DNA of 64,000 nucleotides from Cyclina sinensis (taxonomy: Eukaryota > Mollusca > Bivalvia > Venerida > Veneridae). Positions 34,972-45,600 of this stretch are shown piece after piece. The notes beneath the pieces are model-generated. The model was given only the letters and a program-made list of their open reading frames with translations, was not told where the DNA came from and did not search any database. How positions within the stretch are numbered: position 1 is the stretch's first letter; each line of letters opens with the position of its first letter. The translations under genes and the position numbers were made by a program. The stretch covers positions 2,790,001-2,854,000 of the forward strand of contig JAAONU010000123.1 of NCBI GenBank assembly GCA_012932295.1. The letters are read 5' to 3'.

Positions 34972-35508
34972 ATGCGTGCACTACTTCTGCTTCTTGTCAC
35001 CACGTGCACAATAGTAATCGGTCAGCCGGGTTTTCCCCCCGGATACGAAAGAGGTGGTGCACAATTTGACCCAAGATATAGTGGCCAAAGAGGAGCTTTT
35101 GGAGATAGTTCTTTATATGATGGCAGAATGGGGACTTACCCAGGTGACACTGGGTACGACGGCCGCATCGGTGGCCATTCAGTTGATCCGAGGTACGACG
35201 GTCGCATCGGTGGCCATTCAGTTGATCCTAGGTACGATGGTCGCATTGGTGACCAGGGATATGTTGATCCTGGTTTTGACAGATCTCACCGAGGCCGTTT
35301 TCGTCGACGCCGTTTTCGTGAACGTGAATATGGGGGTCGTCGCCGTTTCCACAGAGATTATAGATTTAGTGAATTTGGCGGCCCTTACAGTGGCTCCGGT
35401 TATCGCGATTATGATAGGAGTGGTTTCGGTTCCCACAGTGGCCCAGGATACCGCGACAGATCGGGTGTAAGACATGGCAGAGGGTTCGGACAATACCCAC
35501 CGTATTAA
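34972..35508 (+). CDS. Small secreted Gly/Arg/Tyr-rich repeat protein
   Basis: The call is 178 residues from the ATG at 34972, chosen because a canonical acceptor (TATTACAG, 34960-34967) lies four bases upstream and a signal peptide begins exactly there; the longer in-frame start at 34888 reads through that intron-like tract. Residues 1-17 are a typical signal peptide (Leu-rich core, cleavage likely before QPGFPPG). The mature part has YDGR(I/M)G units at about 49, 62, 75 and 88, and a 13-residue unit GGHSVDPRYDGRI repeated. A dense Arg block follows at 107-131, then GYRDYDRSGFG/GYRDRSG repeats and a PPY end. It has no Lys, Asn or Trp, and its only Cys is in the signal peptide. I do not recognise a family; a shell-matrix, byssal/mucus or antimicrobial role is possible but is inference. 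AATAAA follows at 35769-35774. Confidence 0.8.
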   Translation: MRALLLLLVTTCTIVIGQPGFPPGYERGGAQFDPRYSGQRGAFGDSSLYDGRMGTYPGDTGYDGRIGGHSVDPRYDGRIGGHSVDPRYDGRIGDQGYVDPGFDRSHRGRFRRRRFREREYGGRRRFHRDYRFSEFGGPYSGSGYRDYDRSGFGSHSGPGYRDRSGVRHGRGFGQYPPY

Positions 35509-35511
35509 CTT

Positions 35512-36055
35512 TAAACTGCACGTTATATAGGCGGTTTTGACGTCCTTAATTGTTAACTTGTTTGGTATACAGTTCTTGAGCAAAATGGACTAATATTTAC
35601 TTTTTCTACTGATTCAAAGAGAAAAACACTAACAATTTCAATAATTATTATGATGAAATAGCGCCATCTGTTATCAGGTCAAGCATTAAATACTCTTTCA
35701 TTGCTGAAAGAAATTGTAAAATTACAAAGTGCGTAATTATGTTCTATTTCCCCTTGAAGTTCACTAATAATAAATCACCTTATCAATCACTTTACTTGAA
35801 GAGGCTAACATCTATGAGTGCAAATTTGTCAAAAAGTACGGAGGGAAAATGCTTGCAGACAGTGGCTGATAAAATAAAAAATCCGATACAGCCATGTAAT
35901 TCAAAAAGCATATTTTATAAAAACATATAGGGTAACCAAAAGGCACTTTGATCTCTTAAATTGTGGCATCAATGGAAACAGTCTTGACAACACATTTCAA
36001 ACAGAAAAAATGTTTCCTTGCAAAGCTCTTGTGTCCATATAATTAATGAATATAC
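35512..36055 (+). other. Probable 3' UTR and flank of the secreted-protein gene
   Basis: AT-rich with an AATAAA at 35769-35774. The frame at 35739-35930 has no support as a gene. Confidence 0.4.
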
Positions 36056-36057
36056 AG

Positions 36058-36380
36058 TAGATGAGTTTATTTACTGTTGGTACCGGTTCTCCATATGACC
36101 GATGGCCCCTGACTGAGATTAGCTATTTTGTGGGGGTAGTGCATGACCAGAGACACTCTTGGTTCTTTTCCATGCTTTTCCATGCTCTGTGCAAACAGGG
36201 ACCGTATACCATGTTAGTAAATCCCAGATGCATTATAGTATAGCACTGATACATGGGACCTCGGTTAAACGTCTCATTCGAAAGACAATTAGTACTGTTA
36301 ATGGAGAAGCGGGGGATCGAACTCGCGACCCTGGAATACCAGTCCAGCGCGTTACCACTGGACCAATGTTTGTTGGTATT
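36058..36380 (-). mobile_element. SINE copy, minus strand, well preserved
   Basis: On the minus strand, the tRNA-like head (about 36303-36370) contains GGTCCAGTGGTAACGCGCTGG as A box and GAGTTCGATCC as B box. It is followed by CTTTCGAATGAGACGTTTAA and the GTCCCATGTATCAGTGCTAT text found at 63520-63540. The tail ends near TTTACTGTTGG. It directly abuts the 390-bp repeat copy 2. Confidence 0.75.
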
Positions 36381-36409
36381 TTTGGCTGACATTTATTGTA
36401 AAGGTCATA

Positions 36410-36800
36410 GTGTTGGGGGATAGTTGCAGGCGGCATCCATTTTTGCGAACTGAGTTAAACCTCAAGATTAATATTTTGAAGTCCGTATAAAGTTTAGAAC
36501 CAGTCTCAAATTATCTTTGTGCGCTTGCTCTGTTTGAAAATACGAATTCAGGGAAACGAAAAATTCTGTTACATAATTATATTTTGTCTATATGACTTTT
36601 TACTAGTTTAACCTTTGCAATCTGCAGATTAAAGTAGCTGCAGCTGGAGCAAACCATTTATGCATGACATGATTTCTTTATTTTTTCATTCGTTAGAGGC
36701 AAAAATTGTCGATTTATAAATAGCTGATAGGTACTGAATAAGATAGATATACGTTTTAGAGCACGCTGATGAACCTCTCTTAAGCTTCTTTTTGAAGAAG
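36410..36800. repeat. Approximately 390-bp repeat, copy 2 of a direct pair
   Basis: It matches 31881-32280 in the same orientation, from GTGTTGGGGGATAGTTGCAG to CTTAAGCTTCTTTTTGAAG. It is separated from copy 1 by about 4.5 kb that includes the secreted-protein gene. Confidence 0.8.
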
Positions 36801-37029
36801 TTCACAAAGATTCGACACTTTCTTATGTTGTAACGATCTAGCCGGAATCGCACCGGAAACGAGGATCAGCGTATTTTGGGCCTCTAATGGGACAATCGTA
36901 TCTTCAAATACTTACCCAGAAGTACCATAAACTTTGAAAAGGTAGCTGCCTACACGGGTCTATTTAGGTGAAAAGATGTCAGTTCGATGCTCGTATTTTC
37001 AAAGGAAACGTGTCTAAACGGCCAAATTA

Positions 37030-37665
37030 TGTCTCCCCCCAAAAATGGGGGAGACATATTGTTTTTCCCCCGGTTGTCCGTCCGTCCGTCCGTCTGTCTG
37101 TCTGTCCGTCACAAAATCGTGTCCGCTCTGTATCTTCCAAAGCCCTTGAAGGATTTTTATGAAACTTGGGTCAGATGTTCACCTCATCAAGGCAACGTGC
37201 AGAACCCACTTTGCGAGTGTGGTGTCTCAAGGGCAAGGTCACACTTGGAGGTTAAATGTCAAATGCCACAAAATCGTGTCCGCTCTGTATCTTCCAAAGC
37301 CCTTGAAGGATTTTTATGAAACTTGTGTCAGATGTTCACCTCATCAAGGCGACGTGCAGAACACACTTTGTGGGTGTGGTGTCTCAAGGTCAAGGTCACA
37401 CTTGGAGGTTAAATGTCAAATGCCACAAAATTGTGTCCGCTCTGTATCTTCAAAAGCCCTTGAAGGATTTTTATGAAACTTGGGTCAGATGTTCACCTCA
37501 TCAAGGTGACGTGCAGAACCCACTTTGCGGGTGCGGTGTCTCAAGGTCAAGGTCACACTTGGAGGTTACATGTCAAATTTTACAATCGTCTGACTCAATA
37601 CTACCTGCAGCAACTGGCTGGGGGGAGACATATGTTTTTGTTCAATCAAAAACCCATTTCTAGTT
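37030..37665. mobile_element. Young pearl-like element with three 157-bp cores
   Basis: The head hairpin GTCTCCCCCC/AAAAAT/GGGGGAGAC (37031-37054) is followed by (CCGT)n(CTGT)n at 37075-37110. Three core copies start at about 37114, 37271 and 37428 (AAAATCGTGTCCGCTCTGTA...). They differ at only a few positions and hold open frames through the array in the plus direction. The tail repeats GGGGGGAGACATATG and ends CCCATTTCTAGTTT. Core similarity makes this the youngest of the pearl-like elements here. It has no coding function; the frames are repeats of each other. Confidence 0.8.
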
Positions 37666-37667
37666 TA

Positions 37668-38103
37668 CAAACGACTTGGGTCAAAACCGTCCGAGTCAAA
37701 ACGCCCCACATATCAATCAATACTAATGATACTATGTACAAATTTAGTGAACATTTAAATAAATTGATTACTGGCAAAACCAATTATCATATCGATCTTT
37801 GATGTGTATAAATTAAATGGTTCGTTATTAAAATTAAACTATGATCGTACTTTTGATGTTTTTAGCTGTAATGTATGTATTATTTGTAGAGAATTATAGA
37901 TTATAAACATTTAAAACAATCAGTTAGTTCCATAATTTGACTTGATGTATTCTGGTTAAGTGGCGCGTTTTAGCCCTAATTTTGGGAGCCGTTTTGACTT
38001 GGTCGTTTTTGAAATGGACCATTTTGACTCGGGTGCCGTTTTGACTTGGGTCGTTTTTGAAATGGACGGTTTTGACTCGGGTGCCATTTTGACCCATTTT
38101 TTT
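37668..38103. mobile_element. Element with inverted ends built from CGAGTCAAAACCGTCC
   Basis: The left end (37670-37710) carries TTGGGTCAAAACCGTCCGAG and TCAAAACGCC. The right end (37970-38100) carries the reverse complement several times (GGACGGTTTTGACTCGGGTG, CCGTTTTGACTTGGGTCG), giving an array of about five units. The interior is AT-rich and non-coding. It lies directly against the pearl-like element to its left. Confidence 0.6.
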
Positions 38104-38469
38104 CAAGTACTTAGAAACTTTTGTAAAATTTGAAAGTGCAGCAGCCTATATGAATATAAGGCGCCTATTCATCGACATTTCATCCTCTTGATCAAAGACC
38201 TAGTGAACCACAAGGTATTCTAGGTCCCCTACTTGACTGCTCAGATGAAGATAGAATGCGTGCATTAAAGTGCGTGGTTTATGCAGCTGGATATTTGAAC
38301 CATTATAAATGCCAATAAATTTCACAAAGAAATTGCATAAACAATTATCTGTCAGACTGCAAAAACAGGGTTTACAAAATAACTGGTGACGTCGTTTAAC
38401 TACACAAAAGGTGTGTTATTTGTAATTTGATGCTTTGGATGACTTCCTTGTATATTTAAAATAAAACAA

Positions 38470-39210
38470 CAAATACATGAATCCTTTATTTTCTATTTCT
38501 TTTTATTTGAAAGCTGAACAGAAGAGTAAACTAAACAAACAAATGCAGAGTCTTTCTTACTGCAATTTACTTGAAACAAAAAGCAACAATACAATTCAGA
38601 AACATCATATAATCTTTGCTGGTTTTTTGGGTCTTTGTATCAAAAACTTTACTTTGGATATGAACAAGTTGTGAACTCACTAGGTTCTTCCAATCAAATC
38701 AAACACATTTCAAGACTTCAGAGTTAAGTCCCCTTGTCAGTTTTTCTTTCATCATCAACATCAATATCATCATCATTATCATCACCGCCAACTGTGGAAA
38801 CACTATTTCACAAAATATCTCTCTTCACATTGTGATACAAAAGTCAACTCTTCAAACAAATTGTCAATATGATTGGAGCTACCAACTTTTAAAACAAGAA
38901 ACTGAGTGTACACTTTAGTATATCTGAGCTTGTGATAGGCATGTGATATATACATGTATACCCTTTTTAAAATACCATATTTGTAATTTATAGTTCTCTT
39001 AAAAAAAACTTTCTTAGAAGTATGGGATGTCAGATAAGATAAAATTATACATCCTGTTTACAAAATACTTATACCAAACAGATATGCCTTGTGGCACAGC
39101 CATTCCTTGACTCCATACCAAAAAAAAAAATCATAAACTTCTTGCCAGAACCAGTTCCTTTTCTGATCCTTGCCCCTGAGTAATTTTCCATCTTGGCATC
39201 AGTGATGTCA
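38470..39210 (-). other. mael 3' UTR
   Basis: On the minus strand this follows the mael stop codon. An AATAAA signal lies at 38490-38485 (TTTATT on the plus strand). No other coding feature is seen. Confidence 0.55.
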
Positions 39211-42200
39211 TCAAGGTTTTCTGATAGGTCCAAGGCTTCCATCATCAACTTGAAATATACAAGGATATAATACATGGACATATTCTTAAATCACTTTGAC
39301 AACAGTTCAAACTTCTTGAAATATTTTCCAGACATGCTGTGAAATCTACCAGTCTTTGAACAAAGAAAATGTTCTGGTGTACAGCTGAAATTTCAACTTT
39401 CGACTTGGACAGGAACCTCTGACTTCTTACCCTGAGCACAGACACAGAACCTCATAGCCAAAAGAATCATTTTACTTACCCCAGTCAGGAGGGGCATATC
39501 CTCTTCCTAAGGGCACTCCAGGTTTCCTTCCATTCTTTAAAAATCCCTCCAACAAGCCTCCTTTTCCTCTTCCAGCTGAAATTATTAAAGCAGTACATAA
39601 ATTTAGAAACATTACTGTGATATATGCTTAGCAAAAACCTTGATTTTTAAATTTTCCAGAGATCTACCTTTCCATATGTTTTTCGTTACAGCATTTTGTC
39701 ACACATAAGTTATTTATGTCATAGCTATCTTCCTGGAACAAAATTCATTTGTATGCTTTTTGACTTTATGAAAATTAAATTAAAGTCTTGATCACACTGT
39801 CTTCCAAAGGACCTTCCATTTTAATTTGTAAAAGTGATTTCCTGCGGTTATTAGTAAGTTAACAAAATATCACATTAATTTTTTAAGAAGTGTAGCATAT
39901 ATTTCTCATAGATTATCTCTGATTTTTTGAAGAATACCTGGCAAATACTTTGGGCTGCCATTATGTTGTGGTGGCACTGGTTCAGCATTGGCAAATTGTG
40001 GAGCAACTGGCTGTGGAGGTCTGTATTGTTGCTTCGGTAGCTGAGCTGACACTGGTGCTGACTGTCCAGGACGCCTTAAAGGGGCTAAACCAAGCTCATC
40101 ACTATCTGTGTGCACATTCTGAGATGGAGGGGCAGCAATGTCACTTGCAATCATACCACGTCCTATGCCCATAGGTTGTTTGAATGAAGGGACTTGGGGT
40201 TGCTGTGACAAAGAATATACAGTCACTTTATACCATAATACAGATTTATATTGAAGCATTTATAGATGCATATGTGTATATTAAAATTTATGTGTAAAAA
40301 TTATGTGGCTATAGTTTATTTTACTTTACATCCAAAGAGAATACTTCAAAGCATTCAAGGCAAAAAAAAAGATACTATTAAACTGGCTGATATAGTCTGC
40401 TGGAGATGAGTTCCTGCAACAATAAACTACTCTCTAAACCTCCTGTGGGATGACAGGCGCGTAGCTAGCCTATAAAGAATGTGGATTCAAAATAATCTAG
40501 GGGGTCAGGGGGCATGCCCCCCTGAAAATTTTGAAATAAATGGTGCAATTTGGTGCGTTTTGGGGCCTCCAGAGAGCTTTCTTGACCAACGAAAATCCAT
40601 TTATTTTAGCATAAAAATGGAGATGAACAGCTTTACTTTCGTTTATTTTTTTTTTTGTCAAAATAATGTGGATTCAGCTGCGTACTCGCGTATAGGCAGC
40701 TACGCGCCTGGATGAGAGTTGTCACTGAAATGACAGATGTGGAGAATCTCTGCCAAACTCCCCTAACTAGATCTGAACCTCTGACTGAAGATTATAATTC
40801 TCTAACCTTTTGATATGGATATGTTTCTATTCTATAAATTACTTTTTACAAAAAGAAATCACAACAACATTCATAGCCTGGTTACTTGATACTGCTCTCT
40901 CATATCTATTTTATTGATCTTTTGAATTTTATGCTTTTAGCAGCTTAAGGCATGTTTTTAGAGGAATGAGGAAATAAAACTCCAGGTGAAGGGACCTATG
41001 AAACTCAATCAAAATAACCAGTAAGGTGTTATTATCTGTTACATTTATACCTGACTTCTGACAGACTGACCTTTTAACATACAGGAAAGTTTACCAAACA
41101 TGCTTCCACATAAAACTGCACAGAAATATTTAGTTTCTGGTCATTAAGCCTGTCCTGAATCTTACCTGCCATGCATGGGGTGGCAGCTGGGCACTGGGCT
41201 GTGGTGCACTGGCTCTTCCTGCATGCCTCGGTGGAACAATATTTAAACCTATTGGAAATACCAAAATATAAATACCTTTTACTCCTCAGTAAAGAATGCA
41301 CAATTTCAAGCTTACCATGAATGGACTGCCCATGTAGAAATTTTAAAAACATCTAAAAACATTTTACTCCACTTTCCTGTTTACAGCCTATGTTCACCAT
41401 CCACCTGCTCCATAACCAGTTGTGCAGTAAGGGGCCAATTCAAGGAAAAGTGTCTTAGTTTCTATGCCAAACATATATGCCTAGTGGTACGCCTAGTGGA
41501 GAACCATTTCTGTGGCCTAGTGGTTCAGGCTTCCACTTATGGAATGGGAAGTCGAAGGTTCAAGTTCTCTAAGGGACTTGTTCTGTTAAGGCTAGTTGGT
41601 GAGCTGCAAGCTAGTTGAAGAAAGGTTACTAACTGCCTGTATGCCTAGCATACTGGAGTAAATGTGTACAATACTAAAGATGTCTCATAAGCATGGTAGG
41701 CTGGCACTTTCAGTAGGGGAGACACTAATAAACAAGCACTTTGCTTTACTTTCATTAACTGGTTTACAGCACTGATAGAACCTCTGTTACACCTTTTTCC
41801 CAAAACACAATTTCAAACCCAGTCAGGGGCTAGCCGTTGTTTCCTTGAGCAAGAAACTTTACACTCAATGCTTAGTACTGGTTAGTTCGAGGAACGGATT
41901 CGAGAGTGGATCTATAAGCTAAAAGCTTCCTACACAATCAAATTAAAATAAATTTGGTATTAACTAAAACACAATTTAAAGTGTATCTGGCTGACAGGGA
42001 TGAACCTGCAACCCTTAATTTAAATATTATTATTACCATAAAGCTATGGATCCATTCTTTAATATAATAAAGTTTAAAATAAAAAAGGTTTTAAGTTAAA
42101 GAAAATGTATTTTCAGTCTTGATACCTTGCATGCCTACTGTTAACCCTCTTCCTGCAGTCATTGGTGGATAATCTGCCTGATTTACATAAACTCCTCCCA

Positions 42201-42644
42201 TTGGTACTGCAGCTCCTCCCACATTAGCTCCACCCCATGTAGGAGCAACTGGCTGAGGGGCTGGATAATCAGGTACTGTAAGATATAATCAAAGAACAAT
42301 TATTATCATTATTATGAACACATGTGCCACATGAAATATCTGAAGAGAAACATACCATTAAAATATCATTGTATGAAATGGAACTAGTCATTCATATTTT
42401 TGCTACAGAGAATTCAGTATTCATTGTTCAGTACAAGATACTGGTGCTGCTGACGATCATAATTTAATAGCCAGCTAGTTTAGTAAGGTTACGGGATAAA
42501 ACTACCAGTAACACAGTGATAGCACAAATTATGTCTAGGATACAGCTAATCTATGTTACAATGTTTGGCAAATTACAAAACCTTACCAGCAGGGTTTGGT
42601 CTCCTAAGTTCTGTGTAGTCTTCTTGTTGTTCTGACTGTGCAGG
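39211..42644 (-). CDS. MAEL: mael exons 9-14: low-complexity tail with GRG motifs
   Basis: The tail (about residues 358-586) is rich in Pro, Gln, Ala and Gly. Its GRG sites are at about Arg419 (TAGRGLTVG), Arg469 (GIGRGM), Arg545 (AGRGKGG) and Arg567 (PLGRGY). A conserved GRGKGGLLEGFLKNG segment recalls the GRG-I-x-R-LLE segment near the C-terminus of vertebrate MAEL. The last exon adds only DDGSLGPIRKP before TGA. Exon calls rest on phase continuity and composition, so they are slightly less certain than the domain exons; the alternative reading of 39281-39069 is out of phase. Confidence 0.82.
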
Positions 42645-45600
42645 CTAAAATATGACAGGTTTACATGACCAATACAAAACAAAACTAACCAAACACATTC
42701 TTAAACAATTTCTAAATACATTTAATAGTAGCCATAGAAACTGTTACTGAAATTTTTGCCAACTGAAAATGTATTTCAGCTCTATTTCTTCTTTAAACAG
42801 TGGAACAAAAATAGAACGGAACAGTAAGGATGAATTCTTGAAAATATTTTATGCCATTACATGCCATAGACCAGAAAATTTTACTTTAAACAAAACCTAT
42901 TTTTTGCTCATTTTTGTAATCACAAGTCAGATTTACAAAAAGTAAATATTGGTGCAGCCTGATAAACTTCCTGAACAGCTCAAAGACATTAATGTTTTTA
43001 TTTCAGTACAGTGAGATTTCAGTTTAGTGAGATTTTGGTTAAGTCAGATTTTAGTTAAGTCCGATTTTAGTTAAGTCAGATTTTGGTTAGGTCATATTTT
43101 TGTCATGTCATATTTCAGTTTAGTCAGGTTTTTTGTTATGCCAGATTTTGGTTAAGTCAGATTTCAGTTCAGTTAGATTTTGGTTTAGTCAAATTTTGGT
43201 TAAGTCAGATTTCAGTTCAGTCAGATTTTGCTTCTGTCAGATTTCAGTTCAGTCAGATTTGGCTAAGTCAGATTTTGGTTAAGTCAGATTTTGGTTATGT
43301 CAGATTTTGGTTAAATCAGTTTTCAGTTCAGTTAGATTTTGGTTATGTCAGATTTGGTTAAATCAGATTTTGGTTTGTTTGATATCAATTTAACAGAAAA
43401 AGTTGCATCAGGTAGTAGTTTACCCAATCATTCTAGCCAGTGCTAGACTTTCATCCTCTGTAAGAAACTACCAACTTTCCAACATAAATAATCATGGTTG
43501 GTGGTGGGGCTCACACATTTATACTGGCTGCATAAGCAATGACTGTTTTAGATAAAGAAATATCTCTGCTGCATTTTACCTTTGTTTCTTTAGTTTTGAA
43601 TGAGATATTGGATTTTGGCAGCATGCGTGGCTCTTGCTTCCTGCCAAAGGGCATACTGGAAGGGGAGAGCACTGTGATGGCACCAGTTTCCTCCCTTACT
43701 GGTAAGTGATTCTTTGTTAACTGTACATCAAAGGCTTCACATAAGCCATCAGAAATAGCGTAACTGTATGGAGAGAAATCAAGACTTGAATTTACATTTA
43801 CACAAAAATTTGAAATATTCCCATGATTCTTGTCCATAAAAACTGCAAGATTGGCATACAAATGTCTGAGCATAACCTGATGTGAGATGTTTATTTAAAT
43901 CATAAGAAAAAAGGCATACACTAGAAACCACATCCAATTCAAATAACAAGAAAAGTAAACTGAAACGATTTGCTTTATTGTTATTGATAAGCCAAGTTGT
44001 TAAAGACAGAATTTTCCCTAATTAGTCAACATTTGTTTGCTAGAATCATTTGGCCTATTTCTTACATTAAGGTAGCATTTTTATAAATCCTTTAACATGT
44101 ATATATATAGATACATTAAGAACTGAATTTATAAAAGACTGTTGGTTCACACACCCAGATGTAAAAAGTTTTTTGGTTTCTGTTGTAAATACAGAGGTGA
44201 AACAATTCTTTTTTCTTCCATCAACTATGACTTCCAGTATTAAATAAGCTTACCCGTATTTGTGTACAATAGCAAGAGCACAGTCTTTCACTTCTAGTTC
44301 TTCATGGTACTCACATCTACAATAAGAAATGTACCAGTAAGACATAGCTGTAACAAGACTGATCAAATGGTGAAAGAATGAGACAGCTAACTAAAACATG
44401 TTTTGCTCTCTCCAGTTCTCTTTGCTAGAAAAGAAAGGAGCGAATTCAAAGAAAATTCAATTCCATAAAAAAAAGATCAGGTCTGACATTGATATGTGGT
44501 CAGTCACCAATGTAAGGAATCACATTAAAACAGTATATTGTATTCATATTCATTTCCTAATCTTTGGTATAGAAAGATAAATTCACAACACAAAATGATT
44601 CATTAAAATGAAGAAATGAGTCCAGTTTGTTAGTCCTGGCCATGGTTTTGCAACCTCAATATGAGACTTCATGGCATACCTTTTCAACTGGAAAAAAATA
44701 TGGACTGAAACATTTCAATAATTTCTCATCATATAGTGAGTAAAAATACGCTAGCTATGAAAAATGGAAACATTTTTCTTACTTTGTATTTCGATCATAG
44801 TCCCAGTCTGAGCTAGTGAGTGCATCAATACAGGAAGCCTTGGATACCTGATTACCAATATGAGCATGCATTTCTTGGAAGAGACTTTCCACTTCGTAAA
44901 TCTTACGAATACTATTTGGTACACCTAGACACGCCTTCATATGGATCCAGTCTAAACAGTATTCTACTGCTTCGTAATAATGTCCTGCACCCTGAAAATT
45001 GAAACAGTCCAGTTTATCTTAAAAAAACCTTCACAGTTATTCAATTAGTTAAAAACATGCCATGATACATGTATACTTGAATTCTCAAAAATATGGCCTT
45101 TTTTTCTCAACCCTGAATGAGAATAAGAACATATGAATAAAAATGGTAAGAATTAACCATTTTCTTGTTTTTGTTTTACAATTATAAAATTCTACTTCCT
45201 TAGAACCAGCTGTAAAAAACAATTAAATTATACAATTAACACTACAGGAAAATTACCTAATACACATGTAGAGACTAAAGGAGGAAAGTTCTGACTGAAA
45301 TAATTAAATACCTGAACTAATGTTAATCAGATATAAGAAGCAAAGAATGAAATAAAACAGACTGTTGCCCACTGGGAGAGTTAACAAGACTTACCAAGCA
45401 GTACAAAGGTGGATTTTCAGGTTTAATTCCTTCTGGGTTGATGAAATTTTCCAACTGTACCCACAGACCCCTGTAGTTACTGTCAGCTTTTTCAAAATTT
45501 TCAACAGGAATTCGGTGTGTATCCTCACCTTAAAACATAATAAATTTTACTATAAATACTAGGGATGGGAACGAATGTTCGAATATTCGAAAATCCACCG

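Noticed and set aside
35054..35583. Open frames of 138 codons (+) and 121 codons (-) over the secreted-protein gene
   Set aside because: They are shadow frames; the frame from 34972 has a signal peptide, a splice acceptor before the ATG and coherent repeat structure.
36303..36370. tRNA gene on the minus strand
   Set aside because: A and B boxes are present, but the segment continues into the SINE body and does not make a full cloverleaf. The same applies to 63412-63478 and 49021-49100.
37000..37800. Chain of overlapping 105-115 codon frames
   Set aside because: They spell the same text in successive 157-bp repeat units of a pearl-like element, not a protein family.
39069..39281. 70-codon minus-strand frame as the mael C-terminus
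   Set aside because: Exon 13 ends in a phase that forces a different frame in the last exon, with a stop at 39211; the 70-codon frame reads through the intron and is out of phase.
43083..43361. 92-codon frame with SDFG/VRFW repeats
   Set aside because: Product of the 15-16 bp minisatellite.
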